Source of the DNA: Flavobacterium sp.
GTDB lineage: Bacteria; Bacteroidota; Bacteroidia; Flavobacteriales; Flavobacteriaceae
Assembly: GCA_027484725.1 (NCBI GenBank)
Contig: JAIXSK010000017.1
Location: 1 to 64,000, forward strand
Direction: 5' to 3'
DNA length: 64,000 bases
Shown here: positions 1-15,360 of the stretch, in pieces
Layout: every line of letters begins with the position of its first letter
Numbering within the stretch: position 1 is the first letter of the stretch
Notes under the pieces: model-generated
Told to the model about the DNA's origin: nothing
The model's input: only the letters and a program-made list of their open reading frames with translations
Database searches by the model: none
Made by a program: the position numbers and the translations under genes

Positions 1-3000
1 ACATAGAACATCCCTGTTTGGAATTTTGTCGCATCGGCATCATTACAATCTTCACCGTTTGAACTAAACGAGTAGCCTATCGGCGCATTAACTCCGTAGC
101 AAAGTTCAACCGTTGAACCCACTGTGTAACCGTCGCCGTCGGCATCAGTGTAAAGCATTGCGGTTTGGTATTTTGAAGCATCAGCATCGTCGCAGTCTTC
201 ACCGTTTGAAGTCAATGAATAACCACTCGGAACGGTTGCTCCATAACAAACTGAAGTTGCAGTGCCTAATGTGTAACCGTCGCCATCCGCATCAGTATAA
301 AGCATCGCGGTTTGGTATTTTGTCGCATCAGCATCGTCGCAGTCTTCACCGTTTGAAGTCAATGAATAACCACTCGGAATGGTTGCTCCGTAACAAACTG
401 AAGTTGCAGTGCCTAACGTGTAGCCGTCGCCATCCGCATCAGTGTATAGCATTGCGGTTTGGTATTTTGAAGCATCGGCATCGTCGCAGTCTTCACCGTT
501 TGACGTCAATGAATAACCACTCGGAACGGTTGCTCCGTAACAAACTGAAGTTGCAGTGCCTAAGGTGTAACCGTCACCATCTGCATCGGTGTATAGCATT
601 GCGGTTTGGTATTTTGAAGCATCGGCATCATCGCAATCCGTATCGTTCAAAGAATAACCTGTAGGTGGTGTCGTTGCATTTACGGAACAAACGCTCACTA
701 ATGCTCCTGAACCATAAGTATCGCCATCCAAATCAGAATAGAAGCTGAAAGTGCTGTTTTTGGTAGCATCATTGTCATTACAATCAGTATTGTTGCAAAC
801 GTAAGCACTTACTGTTGAAGGACATTGTTCATAAGCCAAAGTGAGCGAAACAAGCTTACTAGGTAAGACCAATATTCTGTTGCCTCCGGCTCCGCAGGTA
901 TTAGAGATGTTTTGCTCGCTGTATTCAGTTCCGTCAGACCAAATGTTGTTTCTTAGAAACTTATACTCTAGAGAAGTCCCCACTGCACTTTGAGGGAATA
1001 AAACGGTTAGTTCGTATAGGTTATTCCCAACGAATCTCATTTGGCTTCCGGCAGCTGCAGGATTCCAATCGCTGGTGATAGTAGTTGAACCTCTTGTAGC
1101 AAAATTACCTGCTACATGCACCCCGCCTGCACCAATGGTATAGCCGGTCATATCTACTCGAAACGTAACGGCCAAGGTATTGTTAGCACAAGAAACAGGT
1201 GCACAAACTAAAGAAGCCGAAGTCGAACCAAAACCGTCATTGTCATTATCAGCATATAAAGTAGCAGGCTGACTGATGGCAGGATTTGCATCATTGCAAT
1301 CTTCACCAGCTGAGGTTAGCGAATAACCCGAAGAAAGTGAAGCACCGTAACAAACTTCAGCAATACTACCTACTGTATAACCATCACCATCTGCATCGAT
1401 ATACGCATTTGCGATTGTATATACAGCAGCGTTTGCGTCGTTACAGTCAGTATTGTTGCAAGTATACCCTACTACAGAAGACGGACACTGCTCATATATT
1501 GTGTTGTATAAAGTAAACTTAGAAGGTAAAGCTAATACTCTGTTTCCGCTATTTCCGCAAGTGTTTGATATGGTTTGTTCACTGTAGTTATTCCCGTCAG
1601 ACCAAATGTTATTTCTCAAGAATTTGAATTCCAAAGAAGAACCTGCAGAAGAGGCCGGAAACAATACTGTTAGCTCGTAAATGTTATTTCCGATGGCGCG
1701 CATTTGACTGCCTGTTGCCGAAGGATTCCAGTCACTGGTGATTGTTGTGGAACCTCTGCTAGCAAAGTTACCGGCAATTCGAACACCGCCCGATGCAATT
1801 GTTTGACCTGTCATGTCCACACGGAAGTTCACTGCAATGTTATTAGAAGAACAATTGACCGGTGCACAAACCGTTGATGAAATCACCGATCCGTATCCAT
1901 CATTATCAGCATCAGCATACAAAGAAGTGGTTTGGCTGAGCAAGAAGTTTGCATCATCGCAATCAGAACCTAAAGTACTCAGAGACTTACCGGAAGGCAA
2001 CGTAGCACCGTAGCACACAATTGCTGAACCGGCATCATAGCCATCGCTATCAGCATCCGTATATAAAAGATTACTCTGAAAAACTAATGCATTGCTGTCG
2101 TTGCAATCTTCAACAGCTGAAGCGCTGAAAGCATAACCGCTTGGCAAAGTAGCGCCATAACAAATAGTGTTGAAACCACCCACGGTATAGGTATCAGCAT
2201 CAGCATCAACATAGACCTCAGCTGTTTGATATTTTGTAGCATCTGCATCGTCACAATCCTCGCCCAAGGTAGTCAAGGAAGTTCCGACTGGCTGAGTTAG
2301 TCCGTAACAAACTACGCTTCCAGCACCTACAGTATAATGGTCTCCGTCAAGGTCCGTATACAATTGAGCGCTTCTGAAAATAGCTGCATCTGTATCATCA
2401 CAATCTGAATTATCATTAGCATATCCGGCCGGAGGTGTTTGCTGGTTAACCGCACAAACCATGGTTGCAGAACCACTTCCTACTCCGTCTTGGTCTAAAT
2501 CTGCATAAAAATAGAAACTATCGTGTTTGGCAGGGTCTTGGTCATCACAATCTGTCGGATTATTGATAAAAGTGGTCCCTGCAGGCTGAACTGCTCCGAT
2601 ACACGTAAAGTTTGAGATACCCGCAGTGTATGTGTCGCCGTCTTGATCTACATACAAGTTCACTGCTTGATAAATCGTTGGATTGTTATCATCACAATCT
2701 AAACCTGAACTGGTCAATGAAGTACCGCTTGGCAAAGTTGCACCATAACAAGTTGGAACACTACCGGCTAGCGTGTAACCGTCGCCATCAACGTCAGTAT
2801 ACAAAGAAGCCGATTGAAATATTGAGTTGTCACTGTCATCGCAATCGCTGCCCAAAGTGGTAAGCGAAGTACCTGGTGGCAAAGCTCCATAACAGGTGAT
2901 TCCCGGAACTGAACCTGCGTCATAACCATCGCCGTCGTTGTCGTAATAAAGTGTATCATTTCTGTAAGCGGAAGGATCTGCATCATCGCAATCACCTCCA

Positions 3001-6000
3001 ATTAATGAATATCCTTCAGGAGCCGTGGTTCCGTTTTCACCACAAGCTTGCGTAGGACTTCCTATTCCATAACCATCGTTATCAGCATCGATGTAAAATG
3101 AAAAGGTAGTGTGTTTTAAGCTATCTGAATCGTCGCAATCAGTGTTATCAGCAGAGTATCCGGCAGGAGTAGCATTGGCATTGGCCGCACAAAGCATTTC
3201 AGGCGAACCACTGCCGTATCCATCGCCATCTCCGTCAACATAAAAGGCAAATAAGGCATGTTTGGTTCCATCGGCATCATCACAATCAGTATCTGAAATT
3301 GAATAGCCTGACGGTGGCGTATTGGCATCAACGGCACAAGCTACATCAGTAGTGGTCGAACCGTATCCATCGCCATCAGCATCTACATAAAAAGTAAAAG
3401 TTGTGTATTTGAGTGCGTTGGTATCATCGCAATCAGTATTGTTCAAAGAATAATTGTTGGGTGGTAAAAAATCAAAAACAGCGCAAACCGGAACCAAGTC
3501 TCCGATACCGTATCCATCACCATCTGCATCTACATAAAATGGGTAGGTTTGGTAGTAATTGACGTCAGAATCATTACAATCAGTATTGTTGGTTGCATAG
3601 TTGGCCGGAGGCGTGAATTCATCCTGAGCGCATACAGCGGTTAAAACACCCGTTCCGTACCCATCACCGTCTTGATCTATATAAAATGAAAATAAACCGT
3701 GTTTTAGCGCGTCATTGTCATTACAATCCGTAGTGTCTGTAACAGCCGGATATCCACCATACATTGGAGGCAGTCCGTTGCAACTTTGTAGCGGAACAGC
3801 AATATTCCCATAGCCGTCTCCATCAGCATCGGCATAAAAAGTAGTTGGATTTCCAACCGATACTGTAACCGAACCCGACTGTGTATTAGAACATGAAGGG
3901 GCTGCCGCATCTTGAACACTTACCAATTCGTAGGTAAAATCACCCAAAGCCGAGGTGGCAACCGGAACAGAAACACTATCTCCGGAAGTGGTCGTTACCG
4001 TTTGATTGCTGCCAGAATTAATTTTGTACGTAAATGTATACGGTGCAGTTCCACCGGCGCCATTAAAAACAATATTGGGCGATGTCCCGTTCAAACAAGC
4101 GGAAGCGCTCGAAGCTGAAATACTAGCCGTTGGCAAAGCTTTTACCGTTACTGCTCCTGAGGCAGTAGATGTCAAGCTAGCTGCGGTACCACAGGTTCCG
4201 GTGTAACTCACTACACAGTAATAGGTATTAGAGCCTGCAGTATTAGAAGGCGGAGTATAACTTGAAGCATTCGCACCGCTGATGAGCACCGCGCCCGGAT
4301 TGCTGTACCATTGATAGGCCAAGTTATTTCCGTAAGCGGCTACAGACAATGCAGTGGAAGCTTGGTTGAGGCAAATATTTTGTACTGTAGTAGAAGGCTG
4401 AACAAAGATTCTAGGATATCCAAGGGTCAAATTGTTAAAGAAGAAATCATTGGTAGATCCGTTTCCGGCATTGTTGTTGAAAAATTCAATCGAAGCCGGA
4501 ACTTGTCCTCCAACTACTGTTGCAAAAGCACGTCCGTTTAAAACAGTAGTCACGCCCGAACGGGTTATTGAAATAGCGTATGTATTTGCAGCTGTGTAGG
4601 CTACAGTAATGTTGCTCAAACCTGCTGTGGTAAAATTTACACCGGTATCATTAACCGTGCTTCCCACGCCATCATATAATGAATATTGGGTAGCTCCACC
4701 TATAAATCTGAACTCCATCAAAACATTACCGCTGGAATTTTCGAGTCTAAAACCAACTTTATTTCCGTTGTCAACTCCGCCATTATCAAAGCCCATGCTG
4801 ACGGTTTGACCAATTGAAAGCTCAGAGGCAAAAGGACGATTGGCCACAGTAACTCCTCCGGAATTGGCATAGATGCCCCAAGCGGTTCCAATGTCAGAGC
4901 CACCGGTAAAAGTTCCTCCGCTGCCCGTAACTGAATAAGCCCATGAACCAAATCCTTGTCCTCCGTTGCCTCCGTTTGAAATGGTGTAAGTTGCCGTATC
5001 ATTCGGAAAACCACCAATGGTAATTGGTCCAGAAACATTACTGGTTACGCTGGTTGGCGCACAAGCACCTCCTACTACGCAATAATAATAGGCGGTTCCG
5101 CCCGTATACGTTGGCGTATAGCTTGAAGAGGTAGCTCCGGCAATGAGTGTTCCGCCCGCATTCGAAGCCGTTGTATTTCGGTACCATTGATACGTTAAAC
5201 TACTGCCGTTGGCTGTAATTGAAAGTGCAGTTGCTGATGTTCCCAAACACAAATTCTGAGCTGAAGCAGAAGGCTGAGCACTGATTGAAGTAGCCGTAGC
5301 TACAGTCACTGCCAAAGAACGCGATGGGCTGCTGCCTTGCGCATTTTGAGCTACTACTGAAATGGTTCCTCCTGTTGCATTAGGTGTAACGGTAATACTG
5401 TTGGTAGTGCTCGTTCCTGTCCATCCTGAAGGCAGCGTCCAAACATAGCCGGTTGCGTTGGTATCATTGGTCACACTATAGGTTTGCGATGACCCGTTGC
5501 AAACAACCGTATTTCCGGTTATTGTACTGGGTTGAGCAGGTGCTACAGGCGCAGAAACCACTGTGTATGAATAATTTGAACCTGAATTATTGTTCAAATT
5601 AATGGTCATTAAATCAGCATCAGCATGGGCAATAGATGCAGGCGTACCCGATGTAAAAACATAATAAGAAACATTTGCTCCTACTGCTTGAGCAGGAATA
5701 TTAGCTGTGTACGTAGTACCTGAACCGGTCATTTGAACCACAGTTGAAGCTGAATAATTGTTGGTAGTATATCTGAGCCAAACTCCTTGGCCGGTAGAAA
5801 GGGCTCCATCTAAATTAGCTGTAACCGTGACCGCTTGACTTTGGTTGGGCGTTGTAATATTTCTGGAAGCTGAACTAATACTTCTGAGCGGACCCTGAAT
5901 TTCAAAAGCTGCAACACGGGCAGATGTTCCAGAACCTACTGTTTTAAAAACAACACGTGTTGCTGCAAACGGATTGGCCAAATTCATGTAATATGCTTTG

Positions 6001-6356
6001 CCACCGTTGCCGGTATTGGTTTGTAAAGTAGTAATGCTGTTGGCTGATAAAAGAATGTCAGCCGTTGTACTGTTTGGCGAGAAATTGGTTCCTCCGGAAA
6101 GCGCACTGTAAAACCTAAAATACTGATTTCCGGAACCATTAGGTGTAACAATAGCAATGTTGGTTCCGGCGACGGTAGACATCAAACTGGCTGCATTCTG
6201 ATTCCAATTGTTCGGCGGATTGTAATTCCCGCTTGAAAAGTAAATCGGCGACTGTGCCCTCAGCCCAACTGCGCTTAGAACAACAAAAACAACCCAGAAA
6301 AAATGTTTGATAAAAGGGGGCAAAGCAGTAAAATCGTGGCGGAGTTTTCTTTCCAT
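1..6356 (-). CDS. Giant secreted repeat protein with MopE-like metal-binding repeats (partial, C-terminus outside window)
   Basis: An uninterrupted minus-strand frame runs from the ATG at 6354-6356 off the left edge, giving at least 2118 residues. I checked the frame at several points along its length. It opens with a signal peptide (hydrophobic FFWVVFVVLSAVG, cut near LRAQ). Next come Ig/PKD-like beta modules (about residues 100-440 and 650-830, with QWY and YYCVV motifs) and a lectin-like jelly-roll segment at about 440-645. From about residue 835 onward there are roughly 21 repeats of a DADGDGYG...DCDD/DCND pattern, as in the MopE metal-binding motif and thrombospondin type 3 repeats, which bind calcium. 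Two starch-binding-like domains interrupt the array. The last repeats in view are almost identical 49-residue units. I infer a cell-surface or secreted adhesin exported by T9SS; the sorting domain would lie outside the window. The ligand is unknown. Confidence 0.9.
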   Translation of the reverse strand, partial: MERKLRHDFTALPPFIKHFFWVVFVVLSAVGLRAQSPIYFSSGNYNPPNNWNQNAASLMSTVAGTNIAIVTPNGSGNQYFRFYSALSGGTNFSPNSTTADILLSANSITTLQTNTGNGGKAYYMNLANPFAATRVVFKTVGSGTSARVAAFEIQGPLRSISSASRNITTPNQSQAVTVTANLDGALSTGQGVWLRYTTNNYSASTVVQMTGSGTTYTANIPAQAVGANVSYYVFTSGTPASIAHADADLMTINLNNNSGSNYSYTVVSAPVAPAQPSTITGNTVVCNGSSQTYSVTNDTNATGYVWTLPSGWTGTSTTNSITVTPNATGGTISVVAQNAQGSSPSRSLAVTVATATSISAQPSASAQNLCLGTSATALSITANGSSLTYQWYRNTTASNAGGTLIAGATSSSYTPTYTGGTAYYYCVVGGACAPTSVTSNVSGPITIGGFPNDTATYTISNGGNGGQGFGSWAYSVTGSGGTFTGGSDIGTAWGIYANSGGVTVANRPFASELSIGQTVSMGFDNGGVDNGNKVGFRLENSSGNVLMEFRFIGGATQYSLYDGVGSTVNDTGVNFTTAGLSNITVAYTAANTYAISITRSGVTTVLNGRAFATVVGGQVPASIEFFNNNAGNGSTNDFFFNNLTLGYPRIFVQPSTTVQNICLNQASTALSVAAYGNNLAYQWYSNPGAVLISGANASSYTPPSNTAGSNTYYCVVSYTGTCGTAASLTSTASGAVTVKALPTASISASSASACLNGTSPNIVFNGAGGTAPYTFTYKINSGSNQTVTTTSGDSVSVPVATSALGDFTYELVSVQDAAAPSCSNTQSGSVTVSVGNPTTFYADADGDGYGNIAVPLQSCNGLPPMYGGYPAVTDTTDCNDNDALKHGLFSFYIDQDGDGYGTGVLTAVCAQDEFTPPANYATNNTDCNDSDVNYYQTYPFYVDADGDGYGIGDLVPVCAVFDFLPPNNYSLNNTDCDDTNALKYTTFTFYVDADGDGYGSTTTDVACAVDANTPPSGYSISDTDCDDADGTKHALFAFYVDGDGDGYGSGSPEMLCAANANATPAGYSADNTDCDDSDSLKHTTFSFYIDADNDGYGIGSPTQACGENGTTAPEGYSLIGGDCDDADPSAYRNDTLYYDNDGDGYDAGSVPGITCYGALPPGTSLTTLGSDCDDSDNSIFQSASLYTDVDGDGYTLAGSVPTCYGATLPSGTSLTSSGLDCDDNNPTIYQAVNLYVDQDGDTYTAGISNFTCIGAVQPAGTTFINNPTDCDDQDPAKHDSFYFYADLDQDGVGSGSATMVCAVNQQTPPAGYANDNSDCDDTDAAIFRSAQLYTDLDGDHYTVGAGSVVCYGLTQPVGTSLTTLGEDCDDADATKYQTAEVYVDADADTYTVGGFNTICYGATLPSGYAFSASAVEDCNDSNALVFQSNLLYTDADSDGYDAGSAIVCYGATLPSGKSLSTLGSDCDDANFLLSQTTSLYADADNDGYGSVISSTVCAPVNCSSNNIAVNFRVDMTGQTIASGGVRIAGNFASRGSTTITSDWNPSATGSQMRAIGNNIYELTVLFPASSAGSSLEFKFLRNNIWSDGNNYSEQTISNTCGNSGNRVLALPSKFTLYNTIYEQCPSSVVGYTCNNTDCNDANAAVYTIANAYIDADGDGYTVGSIAEVCYGASLSSGYSLTSAGEDCNDANPAISQPATLYADNDNDGFGSTSASLVCAPVSCANNTLAVTFRVDMTGYTIGAGGVHVAGNFATRGSTTITSDWNPAAAGSQMRFVGNNLYELTVLFPQSAVGTSLEYKFLRNNIWSDGTEYSEQNISNTCGAGGNRILVLPSKLVSLTLAYEQCPSTVSAYVCNNTDCNDNDATKNSTFSFYSDLDGDTYGSGALVSVCSVNATTPPTGYSLNDTDCDDADASKYQTAMLYTDADGDGYTLGTATSVCYGATVPSGYSLTSNGEDCDDADASKYQTAMLYTDADGDGYTLGTATSVCYGATIPSGYSLTSNGEDCDDADATKYQTAMLYTDADGDGYTLGTATSVCYGATVPSGYSLTSNGEDCDDADASKYQTAMLYTDADGDGYTVGSTVELCYGVNAPIGYSFSSNGEDCNDADATKFQTGMFY
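13..655 (-). repeat. 147-bp tandem repeats coding 49-residue MopE-like units
   Basis: The phrase GCGGTTTGGTATTTTG recurs at 160, 307, 454 and 601, exactly 147 bp apart, and a diverged copy starts near 13. The units at 160-600 differ at only a handful of bases, so duplication or homogenisation is recent. The period is a multiple of three, so the reading frame is kept. Each unit codes one DADGDGY-DCDDADA calcium-type motif. Confidence 0.9.
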
Positions 6357-6602
6357 AAGTTAATGAGTTTGATTAAGAAAAACGAGTTTCTAAGTATAGC
6401 TAAAAAGCTAGAAACAAGTATTTTGCTTTGTTTTGACTCATAAACTTAAATATTTTTTAACTGGCTTTTAACATCGCTTTTTTAATTTGAGAAACTATAA
6501 CGTTTTCGTGTTGATAAATTCTAAAAAATGCAAGACTATTTTTTCTGTTTTCTCCTTTTTGAAAAGAAATAAATTAATTCATATCAAACTATTGATAAAT
6601 AA

Positions 6603-6628
6603 AAAAGCCTCCTTTTCAGGAGGCTTTT
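6603..6628 (-). terminator. Rho-independent terminator after the DUF3467 gene
   Basis: A perfect 10-bp stem (AAAAGCCTCC pairing with GGAGGCTTTT) with a 6-nt loop lies 4 bases beyond the stop of the DUF3467 gene. It ends the rpoBC transcript, with a T-tract on the minus strand. Confidence 0.85.
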
Positions 6629-6631
6629 ACT

Positions 6632-6946
6632 TTATGCTTGACCCGTAGGACCAAAATTCAGCGGAATCGGCGGATGCTCGGAGTCTTTGATTTCTCCGTG
6701 CGCCATTTCAAAGCGATGCACATTTTCGGCCAAAGCTTTTACCAATCGCTTGGCGTGCTGTGGCGTCAACACTACTCTGGATTTTACCTTAGCTTTGGGT
6801 GTTCCGGGCATAATGCAAACAAAATCTACGACAAATTCTGAAGGAGAGTGATTAATAATGGCTAAATTGGAATAAATTCCTTCTGCCATAGCCTCATCTA
6901 TCTCAATATTGATTTGTCCTTGCTGTGGTTGTTTAGAATCGCTCAT
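6632..6946 (-). CDS. DUF3467 domain protein
   Basis: This 104-residue protein is recognisable as DUF3467, a small conserved family of unknown function. Features are an acidic N-terminus (INIEIDEAMAEG), a central YSNLAIINHSPSEFVVDF segment, and a VLTPQHAKRLVKAL helix. In Bacteroidota it commonly follows rpoC, as here, where its ATG is only 2 bases after the rpoC stop. No signal peptide or membrane segment is visible, so it is probably cytoplasmic. The tight spacing suggests translational coupling to rpoC and a role connected to transcription, but that is inference. Confidence 0.9.
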   Translation of the reverse strand: MSDSKQPQQGQINIEIDEAMAEGIYSNLAIINHSPSEFVVDFVCIMPGTPKAKVKSRVVLTPQHAKRLVKALAENVHRFEMAHGEIKDSEHPPIPLNFGPTGQA

Positions 6947-6948
6947 AA

Positions 6949-9900
6949 TTAGTAAATGTATTCTTCTTTGTTGGCCATCATTTCGTTGTAATCGTCTTTA
7001 GATCCTACGATGGTATGATCATAATCACGCATACCGGTTCCGGCAGGGATTCTATGTCCGACAATAACATTTTCTTTCAAACCTTCGAGCATATCTACTT
7101 TACCGGCAACAGCAGCTTCGTTCAATACTTTAGTAGTTTCTTGGAACGAGGCAGCCGAGATAAATGACTTGGTTTGCAACGACGCTCTGGTAATACCCTG
7201 AAGAATCGGAGTAGCCGTAGCGGTAATCACATCACGTGTAGTGACCAAGTTTTTGTCGGCACGCTTAAGCAATGAATTCTCATCGCGCAGTTGACGCGGT
7301 GTAACAATTTGTCCTGGTTTAAGGTTTTCAGAATCTCCGGCATCAACCACCACTTTCATTCCGTAGAGTTTATCGTTTTCGTCGATAAAGTCTTTGGTGT
7401 GGATGAGTTGCTCTTCGAGGAACAAAGTATCTCCCGGATCTTCTACACGCACTTTACGCATCATCTGACGGATAACTACTTCAAAGTGCTTATCGTTGAT
7501 TTTTACCCCTTGTAAACGGTATACTTCTTGAATCTCGTTGACTAAGTATTGTTGTACTGCTGAAGGCCCTTGAATTCTGAGGATGTCTTCTGGCGTAATG
7601 GCACCGTCTGAAAGCGGCGCACCGGCTCTTACAAAGTCATTCTCTTGTACCAAGATTTGGCTAGATAATTTCACCAAGTATTTCTTGATTTCACCAAATT
7701 TAGACTCAATGATGATTTCGCGGTTACCGCGTTTGATTTTTCCAAATGTAACTACACCATCAATTTCAGAAACTACCGCAGGGTTTGATGGATTACGAGC
7801 CTCTAACAACTCGGTAATTCTTGGTAGACCTCCGGTAATATCACCTGCTTTAGAAGAACGACGCGGAATTTTCACGAGTACTTTACCCGCTTTAATTTTC
7901 TCGCCATTTTCGACCATCAAGTGCGCCCCTACCGGTAAGTTGTAGGAACGAATGAGTTCATCATCTTTACCATATACCAAAAGGGTTGGGATGAGTTTTT
8001 TGTTTCTTGATTCAGAAATTACTTTTTCTTGGAATCCGGTTTGCTCATCGATTTCAACTTGGAACGATTGTCCTTGCTCTAAATCTTCATAAGCAATTTT
8101 TCCGGTAAATTCAGAAACGATAACCCCGTTGTATGGATCCCATTTACAAATGGTATCTCCTTTGGCAATGGTATCTCCGTCTTTGACAAAGATGCTAGAA
8201 CCGTAAGGAATGTTGTGCGTATTGAGGACAATTCCGGTTTTCAAATCAACAAGTTTAAGCTCTGTTGAACGAGATATCACAATGTCTACTGAGTTTCCAT
8301 CGCTGTCTTCACCTTTAACGGTTTTGAGGTCTTCAATTTCAATGCGACCGTCAAAACGCGCTACCAAGCTTGATTCTTCAGAGATGTTACCCGCAGTACC
8401 ACCCACGTGGAACGTACGAAGGGTCAACTGAGTTCCCGGCTCACCAATAGATTGGGCTGCAATTACACCGACAGCTTCACCAATTTGGGTCATTCTACCG
8501 GTAGCTAGGTTACGCCCGTAACATTTAGCGCAGATTCCTTTCTGTGCTTCACAAGTCAAGGCCGAACGAACTTCAACAGCTTCTAGCGGTGAAGCTTCAA
8601 TTTCGCGAACAATCATCTCTGTGATTTGTTGTCCGGCATAAGCCATAATTTCTGAAGTCAGCGGATTCACAATATCGTTCAAGGCCACACGACCCAAGAT
8701 ACGCTCTCCTAAACTTTCAACGATTTCTTCGTTTTTCTTCAAGGCTGTTACTTCAATTCCACGTAAAGTTCCGCAATCGTCTTGGTTGACAATTACATCT
8801 TGAGAAACATCATGCAAACGACGTGTCAAATAACCCGCATCGGCCGTTTTAAGCGCCGTATCGGCCAAACCTTTACGAGCACCGTGCGTTGAGATAAAGT
8901 ATTCTAAAATTGAAAGCCCTTCTTTAAAGTTAGAAAGAATCGGATTCTCAATAATTTCACCACCACCGGCAGTTGATTTTTTTGGTTTTGCCATCAATCC
9001 ACGCATACCGGTCAACTGACGAATTTGCTCTTTTGAACCACGCGCTCCGGAATCCAACATCATATACACCGAGTTAAAACCTTGTTGGTCTTCACGGATG
9101 TTTTTCATGGCCAATTCGGTAAGCAAAGCGTTGGTTGATGTCCATACGTCAATAACTTGGTTGTAACGCTCGTTGTTGGTGATAAGACCCATGTTGTAGT
9201 TCATGGTAATTGCATCTACTTGTTCGTTGGCGTCAGCAATCAAATCTTCTTTTCTTTCCGGAACAATGATATCTCCTAAACTGAATGACAATCCGCCTTT
9301 GAAAGCAAATTTATAACCCATGTCTTTGATATTGTCCAAGAAAGCAGCCGTAGTAGGCACATCAGTCAAGGCCAAAATTTTACCAATGATATCACGCAAT
9401 GATTTTTTGGTCAATACTTCATTGATATATCCGGCAGCTTCAGGCACTACTTCATTAAAGAGTACACGACCTGCGGTAGTTTGAATGATTTTCCAAACGA
9501 GTTGCCCTTCTTCATTAAAATCTTTCGCTCTGATTTTTACACGAGCGTTGAGTTCTAATTTTCCTTCGTTTAAGGCGATGTTTACTTCTTCAGCAGAATA
9601 AAACGTCAAACCTTCACCTAAGATTTTGTGCTCAGGTGTTGACAATCTCTCTTTGGTCATATAATACAGACCCAAAACCATGTCTTGAGACGGAACCGTG
9701 ATCGGCGCTCCGTTGGCAGGGTTCAAGATATTGTGCGATGCCAACATCAACAATTGCGCTTCCAAAATAGCTTCTGGCCCAAGTGGCAAGTGTACCGCCA
9801 TTTGGTCACCGTCAAAATCCGCGTTGAACGCCGTACAAGTAAGCGGGTGCAACTGGATTGCTTTTCCTTCAATCAATTTAGGTTGGAAAGCCTGAATACC

Positions 9901-11256
9901 CAAACGGTGCAAGGTTGGAGCACGGTTGAGCAATACCGGGTGTCCTTTGATTACGTTTTCAAGGATATCCCAAACTACCGGCTCTTTTTTATCGATGATT
10001 TTCTTAGCCGATTTAACTGTTTTTACAATTCCGCGCTCAATGAGTTTGCGAATCACAAACGGTTTAAACAATTCAGCCGCCATATCTTTTGGCAAACCAC
10101 ACTCGTACATTTTGAGTTCAGGTCCAACGACAATCACCGAACGCGCAGAATAATCCACACGTTTACCCAAAAGGTTTTGACGGAAACGACCTTGTTTACC
10201 TTTTAATGAATCAGAAAGTGATTTAAGCGGACGGTTGGATTCGGTTTTAACCGCTGATGCTTTACGTGTGTTGTCAAACAAGGAATCAACTGATTCTTGC
10301 AACATACGTTTTTCATTGCGCAAGATTACTTCAGGCGCTTTGATTTCCATCAACCTTTTCAAACGGTTGTTGCGGATGATTACACGACGGTATAAATCGT
10401 TCAAATCTGAAGTGGCAAAACGACCTCCATCAAGTGGCACGAGCGGACGCAATTCAGGCGGAATGACCGGAATAACTTTCATAATCATCCATTCAGGGCG
10501 ATTCTCGCGGTCAACATTAGACTCACGGAAAGATTCAACCACTTGCAAACGCTTGAGCGCTTCTGTTTTACGCTGTTTAGACGTTTCGTTGTTGGCTGAG
10601 TGACGCAATTCATATGACAAGGCATCTAAATCAGTTCTGGCCAACAAATCCATGATACACTCAGCACCCATTTTGGCGATGAATTTATTTGGATCAGTAT
10701 CGTCTAAATATTGGTTTTCTTGCGGAAGGGTATCTAAAATATTCAAATACTCTTCTTCGGTCAAAAAGTCTAATTTTTCGATGGGTTCCCCGTCAGGATG
10801 CTTGGCGATACCGGCCTGAATGACCACGTAACGCTCATAGTAAATAATCATGTCGAGTTTCTTAGACGGTAAGCCCAAGATATACCCAATTTTATTAGGC
10901 AAAGATCTGAAGTACCAAATGTGTGCAATCGGCACTACCAAATTGATGTGACCCACACGGTCGCGACGTACTTTTTTCTCAGTAACCTCGACACCACAAC
11001 GGTCGCAAATGATTCCTTTGTAACGGATTCTTTTATATTTTCCACAAGCACATTCAAAGTCTTTTACCGGACCAAAGATACGCTCGCAGAAAAGTCCGTC
11101 GCGCTCTGGCTTGTGTGTTCTGTAGTTAATGGTTTCCGGTTTAAGCACCTCGCCTCTTGATTCAGCTAAGATGGACTCCGGAGAAGCCAATCCAATCGAG
11201 ATTTTGTCGAATCTTTTGATCAGATTTTTTTCTTTGTTATTTCTATTATTCATCAT
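6949..11256 (-). CDS. rpoC: DNA-directed RNA polymerase subunit beta'
   Basis: The 1435-residue protein is the beta' subunit of RNA polymerase, which holds the catalytic magnesium. The N-terminal zinc-binding cysteines are C69, C71, C84 and C87, and the absolutely conserved [12 protein letters not shown] motif carries the three metal-binding aspartates. The second zinc site ([13 protein letters not shown]) is present as well. Length is normal for Bacteroidota. Two tandem ATGs open the frame (11256 and 11253) and I cannot tell which is used. It follows rpoB by 82 bases with no terminator between, so the two are co-transcribed. Confidence 0.99.
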   Translation of the reverse strand: MMNNRNNKEKNLIKRFDKISIGLASPESILAESRGEVLKPETINYRTHKPERDGLFCERIFGPVKDFECACGKYKRIRYKGIICDRCGVEVTEKKVRRDRVGHINLVVPIAHIWYFRSLPNKIGYILGLPSKKLDMIIYYERYVVIQAGIAKHPDGEPIEKLDFLTEEEYLNILDTLPQENQYLDDTDPNKFIAKMGAECIMDLLARTDLDALSYELRHSANNETSKQRKTEALKRLQVVESFRESNVDRENRPEWMIMKVIPVIPPELRPLVPLDGGRFATSDLNDLYRRVIIRNNRLKRLMEIKAPEVILRNEKRMLQESVDSLFDNTRKASAVKTESNRPLKSLSDSLKGKQGRFRQNLLGKRVDYSARSVIVVGPELKMYECGLPKDMAAELFKPFVIRKLIERGIVKTVKSAKKIIDKKEPVVWDILENVIKGHPVLLNRAPTLHRLGIQAFQPKLIEGKAIQLHPLTCTAFNADFDGDQMAVHLPLGPEAILEAQLLMLASHNILNPANGAPITVPSQDMVLGLYYMTKERLSTPEHKILGEGLTFYSAEEVNIALNEGKLELNARVKIRAKDFNEEGQLVWKIIQTTAGRVLFNEVVPEAAGYINEVLTKKSLRDIIGKILALTDVPTTAAFLDNIKDMGYKFAFKGGLSFSLGDIIVPERKEDLIADANEQVDAITMNYNMGLITNNERYNQVIDVWTSTNALLTELAMKNIREDQQGFNSVYMMLDSGARGSKEQIRQLTGMRGLMAKPKKSTAGGGEIIENPILSNFKEGLSILEYFISTHGARKGLADTALKTADAGYLTRRLHDVSQDVIVNQDDCGTLRGIEVTALKKNEEIVESLGERILGRVALNDIVNPLTSEIMAYAGQQITEMIVREIEASPLEAVEVRSALTCEAQKGICAKCYGRNLATGRMTQIGEAVGVIAAQSIGEPGTQLTLRTFHVGGTAGNISEESSLVARFDGRIEIEDLKTVKGEDSDGNSVDIVISRSTELKLVDLKTGIVLNTHNIPYGSSIFVKDGDTIAKGDTICKWDPYNGVIVSEFTGKIAYEDLEQGQSFQVEIDEQTGFQEKVISESRNKKLIPTLLVYGKDDELIRSYNLPVGAHLMVENGEKIKAGKVLVKIPRRSSKAGDITGGLPRITELLEARNPSNPAVVSEIDGVVTFGKIKRGNREIIIESKFGEIKKYLVKLSSQILVQENDFVRAGAPLSDGAITPEDILRIQGPSAVQQYLVNEIQEVYRLQGVKINDKHFEVVIRQMMRKVRVEDPGDTLFLEEQLIHTKDFIDENDKLYGMKVVVDAGDSENLKPGQIVTPRQLRDENSLLKRADKNLVTTRDVITATATPILQGITRASLQTKSFISAASFQETTKVLNEAAVAGKVDMLEGLKENVIVGHRIPAGTGMRDYDHTIVGSKDDYNEMMANKEEYIY

Positions 11257-11338
11257 AGTCGTTGCTATTGATTATTTTGAAACTTTTACTTGAAAGTTGC
11301 CGATTGTCAGCTAAAAAACCAACAACCGAAAACCTAAT

Positions 11339-15151
<3,813 letters not shown>

Positions 15152-15360
15152 CAATGGACAAAATTTTGATTAAAAAAAAGTAATTTTTTGTGTTTAAAAA
15201 CACGTTTTGACTTATACTTTCCTTTTAAAACAATCAAAACATCTTGTAAAACAAACCAGGAAAATTAGTTTGCTTTCTTTCTTCGTAATGATTGTAACTT
15301 TTGAGTATTTCAATCTGATTAAAACTCAAAACAGATCTATAATTTTATTATACGAAAAAT

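Noticed and set aside
13..655. Tandem repeats considered as a CRISPR array
   Set aside because: The period is exactly 147 bp without unique spacers and the units translate in frame as MopE-like repeats of the large minus-strand gene.
113..664. Plus-strand open frame rich in Arg, His and Leu
   Set aside because: It is the antisense of the 147-bp coding repeats; its repeats follow those of the real minus-strand gene, and it has no signal, domain or promoter.
2612..5038. Several short open frames on both strands inside the giant gene
   Set aside because: They lie out of frame with the continuous minus-strand frame, which I confirmed at several of these places, and show no protein-like pattern.
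9685..10206. Plus-strand open frames within rpoC, such as a 173-residue one
   Set aside because: rpoC is unmistakable on the opposite strand; the frames only exist because of its codon use.
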